From assembly GCA_002070375.1 (NCBI GenBank), contig MWDD01000003.1, positions 51,285-115,284 on the forward strand: a DNA stretch of 64,000 nucleotides, in the 5' to 3' direction. The translations under genes were made by a program, and so were the position numbers. This stretch comes from a bacterium ADurb.Bin157 (GTDB lineage Bacteria > Muiribacteriota > Ozemobacteria > Ozemobacterales > Ozemobacteraceae). Positions 58,500-64,000 of the stretch are shown in pieces (the first letter of the stretch is position 1; the number at the start of each line of letters is the position of its first letter). The notes under the pieces are model-generated. The model did not search any database, was not told the origin of the DNA, and saw only the letters and a program-made list of their open reading frames with translations.

Positions 58500-60014
58500 T
58501 TGCGCGAGATTCTCAATAAAGTTAGTAAAAGCAAATATTGGCTGATGATAATATTCATCAGTCAATTTCTTGTTTTGCGAAATTCTGATTTTGAATGGAT
58601 CAGCAATGTAATTACGTTTTTTGTGGCGCTTTTATTATATTTAAATTTAACTAAAATATTTGTAATGCCAACCCAAGAATACGCCTCGAATATTTATGTT
58701 TCTGACAACTCATTAAGAAGCGAAAGAGCTGAAAAATCGTTGTTGTTAGCTACAAACCAGTATTTGAACACAGAATCTATAGCCAAAGTTCACTATGCGC
58801 TTCATTTAATAAACCCTAAGCAGTCATTAAAAGCAAAACTGGATTTTGCCTTAGGTTTTTTAAATGAAATATTACCGGATAAAATTTTATCGTTTTATTA
58901 TTGTGAAAAAACACAAATAAACTTTATTTCAGCGACAAGAACTAATGCCGACAATCAAGTAATATCTGTTGAGCAGCAAGATGAAACCATATCCGATGTA
59001 TCAGCAAAACTGAAATTAGTTTTAAATGTTAACAATAACTCTCAGAGATATAACTTCATTCGTGAAATCAGCATAAAAAGTGAAGATAATGACAAGAAAA
59101 ACCTTTTAATGCCGGTGCATTTTTTCGGAGAGTTAACCGGAGTTTTGGGTGTTATCAATACGACTTTTAAAGACTTAACTCAATTTGAATTAACCCTAAT
59201 TGAGTCTTTTTGTGAAGGGTTGGCAATTTTGCTTCATAATCATGTATTGTTCAATGCTCCCACTGTTTATGAACAAGAACCTGAGAATCAAATTGCCAAA
59301 CGTATCGTAAAAGACCTATTTCCGAAGTCGCCGCCAATATTAAAAAAATGGGAAACATCATATTTTGTTTCAAATTGTGAGAATTACACCGGAGATTTTT
59401 ACGACCATGTATTTTTACCGAATGACGAGCTAATGGTGATAATAGGCAAAAGCACTGCAAACAATATAAGCGGAGCGCTTTTCTTCGACAGATTGAAAAT
59501 TATGATAAGATGTTTAACTCAAAGCAACCTCAGTCCGTCAGAATTATTAAATAAACTGTCATATAACTTGAATTTTGATTCAACATGCGATACTTTTGCA
59601 ACTGTTAGTGTTTTGTTGCTTTCAAAAGACGGCAAAATGGCGACAATATGTTGTGCAGGCTCTCCGCATCCTATAGTTATTCGTAGCAGAAGCGGTTTTG
59701 CAGAAGTCATACAAACAGACGGAGGAATACCTTTAGGGCTTTTTGACCGAAGCGGCGAAACATATAAAGACATAATATTGCATCTGATTCCCGGTGATGG
59801 TATTTTTCTTTACACCGAAGGTTTATTAAACCATGTGAATAAAAAAAACGAACATATGAACAGTGAGACTATAAAAATAGAATTGGAGAAGATGCCGGAA
59901 CAGAAATGTGAAGATATTCTGAGCACTTTTTCTAAATATTTACAATCTGAAAATGATTCAAAAGGAAATAGCGAGGAATATGTTTTGTTCCTTGCTAAAA
60001 CGGAGCAGTTATGA
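58500..60014 (+). CDS. SpoIIE-type PP2C protein with GAF-like domain, degenerate active site
   Basis: This 504-residue protein begins with TTG, has two N-terminal hydrophobic helices (residues 13-55), a GAF-like domain (about 100-250), and a C-terminal SpoIIE/RsbU phosphatase fold (about 280-500). Recognisable parts: G-D-F-Y-D, A-T-V-S-V-L-L-L, C-A-G-S-P-H-P-I and L-Y-T-E-G-L. Two metal-binding Asp are changed: the usual G-D-x-x-G-x-G reads G-K-S-T-A-N-N, and the usual T-D-G reads T-E-G. It may be a pseudophosphatase that binds a partner. It overlaps the next gene by 4 bases. Confidence 0.78.
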   Translation: MREILNKVSKSKYWLMIIFISQFLVLRNSDFEWISNVITFFVALLLYLNLTKIFVMPTQEYASNIYVSDNSLRSERAEKSLLLATNQYLNTESIAKVHYALHLINPKQSLKAKLDFALGFLNEILPDKILSFYYCEKTQINFISATRTNADNQVISVEQQDETISDVSAKLKLVLNVNNNSQRYNFIREISIKSEDNDKKNLLMPVHFFGELTGVLGVINTTFKDLTQFELTLIESFCEGLAILLHNHVLFNAPTVYEQEPENQIAKRIVKDLFPKSPPILKKWETSYFVSNCENYTGDFYDHVFLPNDELMVIIGKSTANNISGALFFDRLKIMIRCLTQSNLSPSELLNKLSYNLNFDSTCDTFATVSVLLLSKDGKMATICCAGSPHPIVIRSRSGFAEVIQTDGGIPLGLFDRSGETYKDIILHLIPGDGIFLYTEGLLNHVNKKNEHMNSETIKIELEKMPEQKCEDILSTFSKYLQSENDSKGNSEEYVLFLAKTEQL

Positions 60015-60730
60015 ATAGTGAAATACTTGAGCAGCATGTATTTTTTGGAAATCGCAAAGATCGAGAAATTTTTCAGACTGTATTAGAAAAAATCTTTACC
60101 TTTATAGTCCGTGATATAGAAGTTGAATACCTCGATCGTCCGAGCGAGATTTATTCCACAGTAAATGATCGAACTCAAAAAATACTATTCAGTATAGACA
60201 AACCGGAAAAAATAAGCACATTTTCGGGAAAATTTTCGGACGGAGGATCATTCAAGCTTATTGGCGGAAATTTATATGTAAATATGTCAGAGGAAGAATA
60301 CAATTACGAACTTCTTGACAGTATGAAAAACTTTTTGTGCCCGGTTTTTCCGCTTTGGATGTTTAAAAGCCCCTATATATGGGGTGCAACAGTATATGAG
60401 GATTATGAGCGACAGCATTTTTTTGAGGTCAGAAAATATTCAGAACGCTCTTTAAGCCTGGACTTACCTGAAATAGATATTTATCGAAGAGACAACGGTA
60501 TCATACATAAATACAGATTTTTTCCGAAAGAAGAATTTGAAAGCGTCGAAGATGGCTTTAAAACATTGGGCCCAATTTTTGAATCCCTGAGAGCCGGTCT
60601 ATTAAAAAGAAACTATGAAGGGCTTGAAATATTCAGTCTCTACTGTACAAACAAACCGTTGTTCAGAAAAACCGAGCCCAGAACAAAGCTTGGTAAAGAA
60701 ATGAAATCAATTTTGTCACCCGACAAATAG
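60011..60730 (+). CDS. Unknown protein in phosphatase/TPR gene set
   Basis: I do not recognise a family. This 239-residue protein has no signal peptide or TM. It is rich in aromatic and charged residues (F-P-L-W-M-F-K-S-P-Y-I-W-G, E-D-Y-E-R-Q-H-F-F-E). Residues 1-110 look mixed alpha/beta, and 110-239 strand-rich. The start overlaps the SpoIIE-type gene stop (ATGA), so its product probably works with that protein. The TPR gene follows 17 bases later. Confidence 0.6.
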   Translation: MNSEILEQHVFFGNRKDREIFQTVLEKIFTFIVRDIEVEYLDRPSEIYSTVNDRTQKILFSIDKPEKISTFSGKFSDGGSFKLIGGNLYVNMSEEEYNYELLDSMKNFLCPVFPLWMFKSPYIWGATVYEDYERQHFFEVRKYSERSLSLDLPEIDIYRRDNGIIHKYRFFPKEEFESVEDGFKTLGPIFESLRAGLLKRNYEGLEIFSLYCTNKPLFRKTEPRTKLGKEMKSILSPDK

Positions 60731-60747
60731 AACGGGGGGTTATCAAC

Positions 60748-61494
60748 TTGTCTGAGAGCATTTACGGCGATGAAATTCTTGATGAAGTTATTGATGCTTG
60801 TATCAAGCACTTGCGTGATCACCCCAATGACCACGAAAAGTTGTTTTATATGGGCAATGCCTTTTTTATAAAGAACCAGTATGACAAGGCATCATTTTGT
60901 TATATAAAAGCAGTCAATAAATCACCTAAAAACGCAGTTTATTATGCTCATCTTGGACATGCTTACCGTGAATTAGGCGACAAAGACCAGGCTGTAGCTT
61001 CATATGAATCTGTTTTAAGACTAAACCCGCGATTTGCAGACGCTCATTTTAATATTGGGCTCATATTTTTTGACAATAAAAACTATGAAAAAGCTCTTGC
61101 AAGTTTTGTAAATGCTATATCAATCAACAACAAATATGCCGCTCCTCGCTATTACATCGGCAGAATTTATGAAGAGCAGGGTTTTACGGCCAAAGCGATG
61201 AAAGAATACCGACAAATAATCGAAGACTTAATGGGAGACAAACTTGAAAAAAGTAGCGTAACCATTGACCTTGGAGCGATTTTTTCAGATTTAGGTTTGC
61301 TTGATCAAGCAGAAAACGAATACCGAAAAATGATCAAAATCCACCCCGAATACGCCGATTTGCATTTTCATTTGGGAGTTATTCTGAATAAAAAAGGGAA
61401 GCCTGATGACGCGATGGAAGAATTTCATATAGCCATAAAGCTTAACCCGCACTACATGGAAGCGCGCAGAAAATACTGGGAATCAGCTCAATGA
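60748..61494 (+). CDS. TPR protein (248 aa)
   Basis: This TTG-started protein consists of about six TPRs (for example Y-Y-A-H-L-G-H-A-Y-R-E-L-G-D, A-D-A-H-F-N-I-G-L-I-F-F-D and L-H-F-H-L-G-V-I-L-N-K-K-G-K-P). There is no signal peptide. A G-run (GGGGGG) lies about 9 bases before the start. It closes the HEAT/phosphatase/unknown gene set and is probably its scaffold. Its 3' end overlaps the convergent DUF2304 gene by 7 bases. Confidence 0.88.
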   Translation: MSESIYGDEILDEVIDACIKHLRDHPNDHEKLFYMGNAFFIKNQYDKASFCYIKAVNKSPKNAVYYAHLGHAYRELGDKDQAVASYESVLRLNPRFADAHFNIGLIFFDNKNYEKALASFVNAISINNKYAAPRYYIGRIYEEQGFTAKAMKEYRQIIEDLMGDKLEKSSVTIDLGAIFSDLGLLDQAENEYRKMIKIHPEYADLHFHLGVILNKKGKPDDAMEEFHIAIKLNPHYMEARRKYWESAQ

Positions 61495-61835
61495 TCATTC
61501 TCTTTTGTTTGCTGTGATTTCAGCAACGCCACCTCTTGGGCCAGTTTTCTGATTTGATCAGATTGTTTGCTAACGACAACAGAAAATTGTATAAGTACAA
61601 ATATAACTGCAATAATCAAAAATAAAAGCAACATAGCCGGTGGATAATATATGCCTACAATTTTAGCAAACCAATCAACTCCGTCTTTCCACAAAGAAAT
61701 AAATAAAAATAACCCCCCAAAAAATAACCAGAGAATTGAATAGGCCTCTTTGATTAAACATCTTTTAATTAATTCAACAATAAAAAACAAGAATAAAACA
61801 CTTCCAATTATTGAGATAATTTGGATTTTTTCCAT
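61488..61835 (-). CDS. DUF2304 membrane protein
   Basis: This 115-residue protein has three hydrophobic helices (about 5-22, 30-48, 65-88) and a polar C-terminal coiled helix (S-K-Q-S-D-Q-I-R-K-L-A-Q-E-V-A-L-L). The plan and the segment R-x-x-x-x-x-A-Y-S-I-L-W-L match DUF2304, a family usually found beside a family 2 glycosyltransferase, as here. It probably forms a membrane complex with that enzyme. It starts 2 bases after the glycosyltransferase stop. Confidence 0.85.
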   Translation of the reverse strand: MEKIQIISIIGSVLFLFFIVELIKRCLIKEAYSILWLFFGGLFLFISLWKDGVDWFAKIVGIYYPPAMLLLFLIIAVIFVLIQFSVVVSKQSDQIRKLAQEVALLKSQQTKENDH

Positions 61836-61837
61836 AA

Positions 61838-62551
61838 TTAGTCCATTTTCTTATGTTTTCTGAGAGCAATAAAAAACATAGCCAGCATGACTTTTATCAT
61901 ATAATACACTGAACCTAACGCAGATATTGAAGATTTACCGGCAAATCGTTCTCTCATTTTTACGGGAACCTCAAGAACTTTTAGGTCATTTTTAATTGCT
62001 AAAACCACTTCTTCAGGTTCGGGATAGTCAAAATTCGGATAATTCACTGCCATAAAATTCATAGCTTTGGAACCATATGCTCTGAAACCTGAGGTAGGGT
62101 CTGTAATAACCTTTCCTGTAAGTATTTTCGTAAAAACCTGTAACAACTTAATTCCAATTTTTCTAAAAAACGAAGATTTAAAACCGTCAGGTTCTTCACT
62201 CAAAAACCTTGACCCAATAACAATATCGGCTTCATTTTGCAATATGGGTTTAAGTAAATCTTTAATATATTCAGACGAATGCTGACAGTCTCCGTCAAAT
62301 TTCACGGCTTGGGTAGCGTTAAGACGCAGTGCTTTAAGAATTCCGGTTTGAACAGCTCCTCCTACCCCCAAGTTTATTGGCAAATCTATTACAAATGCTT
62401 TATTTGTTTCTTTTGCTTTTTGGGAAGTCAAATCTGTTGAGGCATCATTTACCACAACAAGAATGGTATCAGAATTAAGCAGAGTTAATTCATCCAATAC
62501 TCTGCCAACGTTATATTGTTCATTATAACAAGGAATTATCACTGCCAGCAT
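61838..62551 (-). CDS. Family 2 glycosyltransferase (polyprenyl-phosphate sugar synthase type)
   Basis: This 237-residue enzyme has the GT-A fold with I-I-P-C-Y-N-E at the start, V-V-V-N-D-A-S-T-D (nucleotide binding) and K-F-D-G-D-C-Q-H (D-x-D-type metal site). Later come D-P-T-S-G-F-R-A-Y and V-K-M-R-E-R-F-A-G-K-S-S-I. It resembles DPM1/undecaprenyl-phosphate sugar transferases without their C-terminal TM helices; DUF2304 may supply the membrane anchor. It probably makes a lipid-linked sugar for surface glycans or protein glycosylation. GGGAGA lies before the ATG. Confidence 0.92.
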   Translation of the reverse strand: MLAVIIPCYNEQYNVGRVLDELTLLNSDTILVVVNDASTDLTSQKAKETNKAFVIDLPINLGVGGAVQTGILKALRLNATQAVKFDGDCQHSSEYIKDLLKPILQNEADIVIGSRFLSEEPDGFKSSFFRKIGIKLLQVFTKILTGKVITDPTSGFRAYGSKAMNFMAVNYPNFDYPEPEEVVLAIKNDLKVLEVPVKMRERFAGKSSISALGSVYYMIKVMLAMFFIALRKHKKMD

Positions 62552-62616
62552 TTTGAAATTGTCTCCCGGAGCAATATAGCATGTTCTAGGGCGTAATTAA
62601 ATAAAAAACATAACAC

Positions 62617-62645
62617 TTGCGTTATTTGTACTGATTTGCTTTAAT
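62617..62645 (+). promoter_or_regulatory. Promoter of first Flp pilin gene
   Basis: TTGCGT (62617-62622) and TTTAAT (62640-62645) have a 17-base spacer with TG one base before the -10 box (extended -10). The same layout is kept in the second copy. Confidence 0.6.
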
Positions 62646-62685
62646 TGAAGTGTGGGTGTAATTAAAGTTTCTGTGGAGCAGAATC

Positions 62686-62862
62686 ATGAAACTTATCAGA
62701 CGTTTTGTCAGAGAAGATAAAGGTCAGGCTTTAGTAGAATACGCTCTTATTATCGGGCTTATTTCTGTCGTAGCTATTGCCGCATTGTCATTAATCAGCG
62801 GAACCGTTGGCGATATGTTTGATTCTGTAAGCGGCAGCATTTCCTCTGCTTTGTCAAATTGA
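62686..62862 (+). CDS. flp: Flp-family type IVb pilin 1
   Basis: This short gene encodes 58 residues: a basic leader (M-K-L-I-R-R-F-V-R-E-D-K-G), then the Flp core Q-A-L-V-E-Y-A-L-I-I-G-L-I-S with the Glu-Tyr pair, and a hydrophobic helix that runs on into D-M-F-D-S-V-S. Flp pilins are cut after the Gly by a TadV-type peptidase and built into Tad pili for tight attachment. GTGGAG lies 7 bases before the ATG. No tad assembly gene is in the window. It forms a tandem pair with the gene at 63061. Confidence 0.9.
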   Translation: MKLIRRFVREDKGQALVEYALIIGLISVVAIAALSLISGTVGDMFDSVSGSISSALSN

Positions 62863-62991
62863 ACTAAGTATATCGCGGCTCTGATGAACATGCCGCATAA
62901 AACATTCAATAAATTTGCTTAACTTCTCGAGAGGCAAAGTATCAAATAATAGGATGTTATAGAGAAGAATTAAATAAAAACGACAAATAAC

Positions 62992-63020
62992 TTGCGCTTT
63001 TTGTACCGATTTGCTTTAAT
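62992..63020 (+). promoter_or_regulatory. Promoter of second Flp pilin gene
   Basis: TTGCGC (62992-62997) and TTTAAT (63015-63020) have a 17-base spacer, extended -10 as in copy 1. The predicted start near 63027 gives a leader with GGAGG, which fits the ATG at 63061. Confidence 0.6.
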
Positions 63021-63060
63021 AGGAGTGTAGGTGCAAAATAAATTTCTGTGGAGGAAAATC

Positions 63061-63267
63061 ATGGAACTTATCAGACGTTTTGTAAAAGAAGAAGAAGGAC
63101 AGGGTTTGGTAGAATACGCTCTCATTATCGGGCTTATCTCTATCGTAGCTATTGCTGCATTGTCAGCAGCCGGCGGAAGCATTGGCGACATGTTTGATTC
63201 TGTAAGCAACAGCCTTTCCGACGCAAAAGCCAAAGTAGATGCTAACACAACTACCACAACTCCCTGA
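63061..63267 (+). CDS. flp: Flp-family type IVb pilin 2
   Basis: This pilin has 68 residues from the ATG at 63061, chosen because GTGGAGG lies 7 bases before it; an in-frame earlier ATG would add 10 residues. The leader M-E-L-I-R-R-F-V-K-E-E-E-G is followed by Q-G-L-V-E-Y-A-L-I-I-G-L-I-S. The C-terminus ends in D-A-N-T-T-T-T-T-P, a Thr-rich tail that could carry glycans and is missing in pilin 1. A strong terminator follows. Confidence 0.92.
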   Translation: MELIRRFVKEEEGQGLVEYALIIGLISIVAIAALSAAGGSIGDMFDSVSNSLSDAKAKVDANTTTTTP

Positions 63268-63292
63268 TCGGAATTAATTGGTTTTTGTATTT

Positions 63293-63325
63293 AAAAAACA
63301 GGCGAGTCAATTCGCCTGTTTTTTT
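63293..63325 (+). terminator. Rho-independent terminator after Flp pilins
   Basis: AAAAAACAGGCGA (63293-63305) pairs with TCGCCTGTTTTTT (63312-63324), loop GTCAAT, with one more T after the stem. Confidence 0.9.
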
Positions 63326-63348
63326 ATCGCAAATTTTCAAATCACTTA

Positions 63349-63377
63349 TTGACATAGAGGAATATTAGTACTACACT
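63349..63377 (+). promoter_or_regulatory. Promoter for SH3b protein gene
   Basis: TTGACA (63349-63354) and TACACT (63372-63377) have a 17-base spacer. The leader of about 32 bases carries AAGGAG before the TTG at 63416. Confidence 0.65.
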
Positions 63378-63415
63378 CTTTCTTAATAAACTAAACAAGT
63401 ATTAAGGAGCAGGTC

Positions 63416-64000
63416 TTGAAAAAAGCCAAGATTATCTCAATTGTTATTATTATGCTCTCGGTTATTGCTTTGGGCATATTCATGGGAAAACAAGTATTCA
63501 GGCTAATGGAAGCTAACAATACTGATTCTGCGCAAAAGTCCGATATAAAGACAGAATCTCAGGTTTTACATCCATTGCCAAATGACAGACATGAGGCTAC
63601 TGCCTCTAACTTTGCCGTAAAGCCGGGATTTCAAACTGTGGAACCTGTAAAAGAGACTGCAAAATTTGAAGTTTCTGCCCCTGAAAAGTTACCTCAACCA
63701 ACTATAGCGCCGACATCGGCTAACTCTTCTGTTGTCTCTGTGGCTTCTCCGACCTCAGTTTCTGCCACAAACAACAACACAGCAGAAGCATCACAAGCAA
63801 AGACCGAACTCATTGTAAATTCCGGTTTAAAACTTAAACCTGTAACAGAAGAAGATACTCTTCCGGCCTTAACGGTAAAAAGCTATGCCTTTGCCAACGG
63901 AAGCGGCATTAATGTAAGAAGCGGCCCGTCAATTCGTGACAAAATGCTTTTTAAAGTTGGAAAAGGAACTCGCGGCACCGTGATTGAAAGAAAAAACGGA
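63416..64000 (+). CDS. Membrane-anchored SH3b-domain protein (3' end cut by window)
   Basis: A TTG start with AAGGAG 7 bases upstream opens a 195-codon frame that is still open at the window edge. One TM or signal-anchor helix (residues 5-24, rich in Ile/Val) is followed by a long Ser/Thr/Ala/Pro-rich linker (30-145). A bacterial SH3 domain then begins (G-S-G-I-N-V-R-S-G-P-S-I, near 162). SH3b domains bind peptidoglycan or peptide ligands, so this is probably a wall-binding protein on a stalk. Any domain beyond residue 195 is not visible. Confidence 0.8.
   Translation, partial: MKKAKIISIVIIMLSVIALGIFMGKQVFRLMEANNTDSAQKSDIKTESQVLHPLPNDRHEATASNFAVKPGFQTVEPVKETAKFEVSAPEKLPQPTIAPTSANSSVVSVASPTSVSATNNNTAEASQAKTELIVNSGLKLKPVTEEDTLPALTVKSYAFANGSGINVRSGPSIRDKMLFKVGKGTRGTVIERKNG

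Larger units (their letters stand above)
62596..62862 (+). repeat. Tandem Flp pilin unit 1 (promoter plus gene)
   Basis: The segment from AATTAAATAAAAA through the pilin gene is similar, base by base with a few gaps, to 62970-63267. The conserved part includes -35, spacer and -10 (CTTGCG, TTTGTAC and GATTTGCTTTAAT) and the CTGTGGAG ribosome site region. This shows a duplication of gene and promoter together. Confidence 0.85.
62970..63267 (+). repeat. Tandem Flp pilin unit 2 (promoter plus gene)
   Basis: This is the second copy of the unit at 62596-62862. The pilins agree closely up to the D-M-F-D-S-V-S segment; the C-termini differ, and the second adds a Thr-rich tail. Confidence 0.85.

Noticed and set aside
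62617..62645. Sigma-54 promoter upstream of the Flp pilin genes (TTGTAC then TTGC)
   Set aside because: The distance between the two elements is one base too short and the -24 GG is missing in both copies. The sigma-70 extended -10 reading has correct spacing in both.
1..64000. tRNA, rRNA, riboswitch or CRISPR elements
   Set aside because: The intergenic spaces were read on both strands. They hold promoters, terminators and the repeats listed, and no cloverleaf, repeat-spacer array or known riboswitch core was seen. A covariance model search would settle this.

Overview
The window reads as one AT-rich, densely coded stretch of the chromosome of a diderm (Gram-negative-type), probably anaerobic, motile or surface-attached bacterium. 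The diderm call rests on a predicted outer-membrane beta-barrel that ends in Phe (41368-42678), lipoproteins with clear lipoboxes, a class A penicillin-binding protein and type IV pilus/type II secretion-like pseudopilins. The anaerobe call rests on a butyrate kinase/phosphotransbutyrylase pair. Many envelope proteins carry small zinc ribbons, long TPR arrays or no family I recognise. That mix fits a deep-branching uncultivated phylum; Candidatus Riflebacteria is my best guess, but no database was searched. No tRNA, rRNA or CRISPR array was seen, and no gene-free gap exceeds 300 bases.

Layout. 1-4050 (minus): pseudopilin operon with a giant PilX/GspK-like protein. 4168-10694 (plus): secreted protein, PhnD-like lipoprotein paired with a membrane diguanylate cyclase, dihydrouridine synthase, a cyclic-nucleotide-binding/chemoreceptor fusion and an Hfq variant. 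10749-13500 (minus): zinc-ribbon membrane protein and PBP1a. 13475-15778: an IS1634-type element bracketed by 177-bp direct repeats that duplicate the divergent promoter region between the PBP gene and folC. 15783-26719 (plus): folC, a NamZ-type muramidase, buk-ptb, an amidohydrolase, a DsbA-like protein, a Nudix protein, an ABC exporter and a secreted protein-arginine deiminase. 26787-33214 (minus): FGE-fold protein, potassium channel, small membrane protein, SNF2 helicase with a partner, LysM protein. 33334-40086 (minus): an overlapping eight-gene chain accB-accC-xseA-xseB-ispA-ispE-dxr-ispF. 40286-47680 (plus, with one small minus gene): secreted protein, TPR/beta-barrel protein, a degenerate NamZ paralogue leading a second pseudopilin operon. 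47677-48916 (minus): cheR and a zinc-knuckle gene. 49023-54082 (plus): Nudix, a giant TPR protein, an FN3/beta-helix lipoprotein. 54097-56346 (minus): PrsW-like protease and a TolB-like propeller. 56431-61494 (plus): NagZ, HEAT protein, degenerate SpoIIE-type phosphatase, unknown protein, TPR protein. 61488-62551 (minus): glycosyltransferase and DUF2304 partner. 62686-64000 (plus): two tandem Flp pilins and a truncated SH3b protein.

How the genes fit together. Themes are surface appendages (two pseudopilin operons plus Flp pilins), cell-wall synthesis and turnover (PBP1a, NamZ, NagZ, isoprenoid supply), signalling (c-di-GMP, chemotaxis-like parts, PP2C-like protein) and fermentation. Two points stand out. 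The accB product has no biotin-acceptor lysine. At least five transcription units place a good -10 box only 6-7 bases before the start codon, which predicts leaderless mRNAs.
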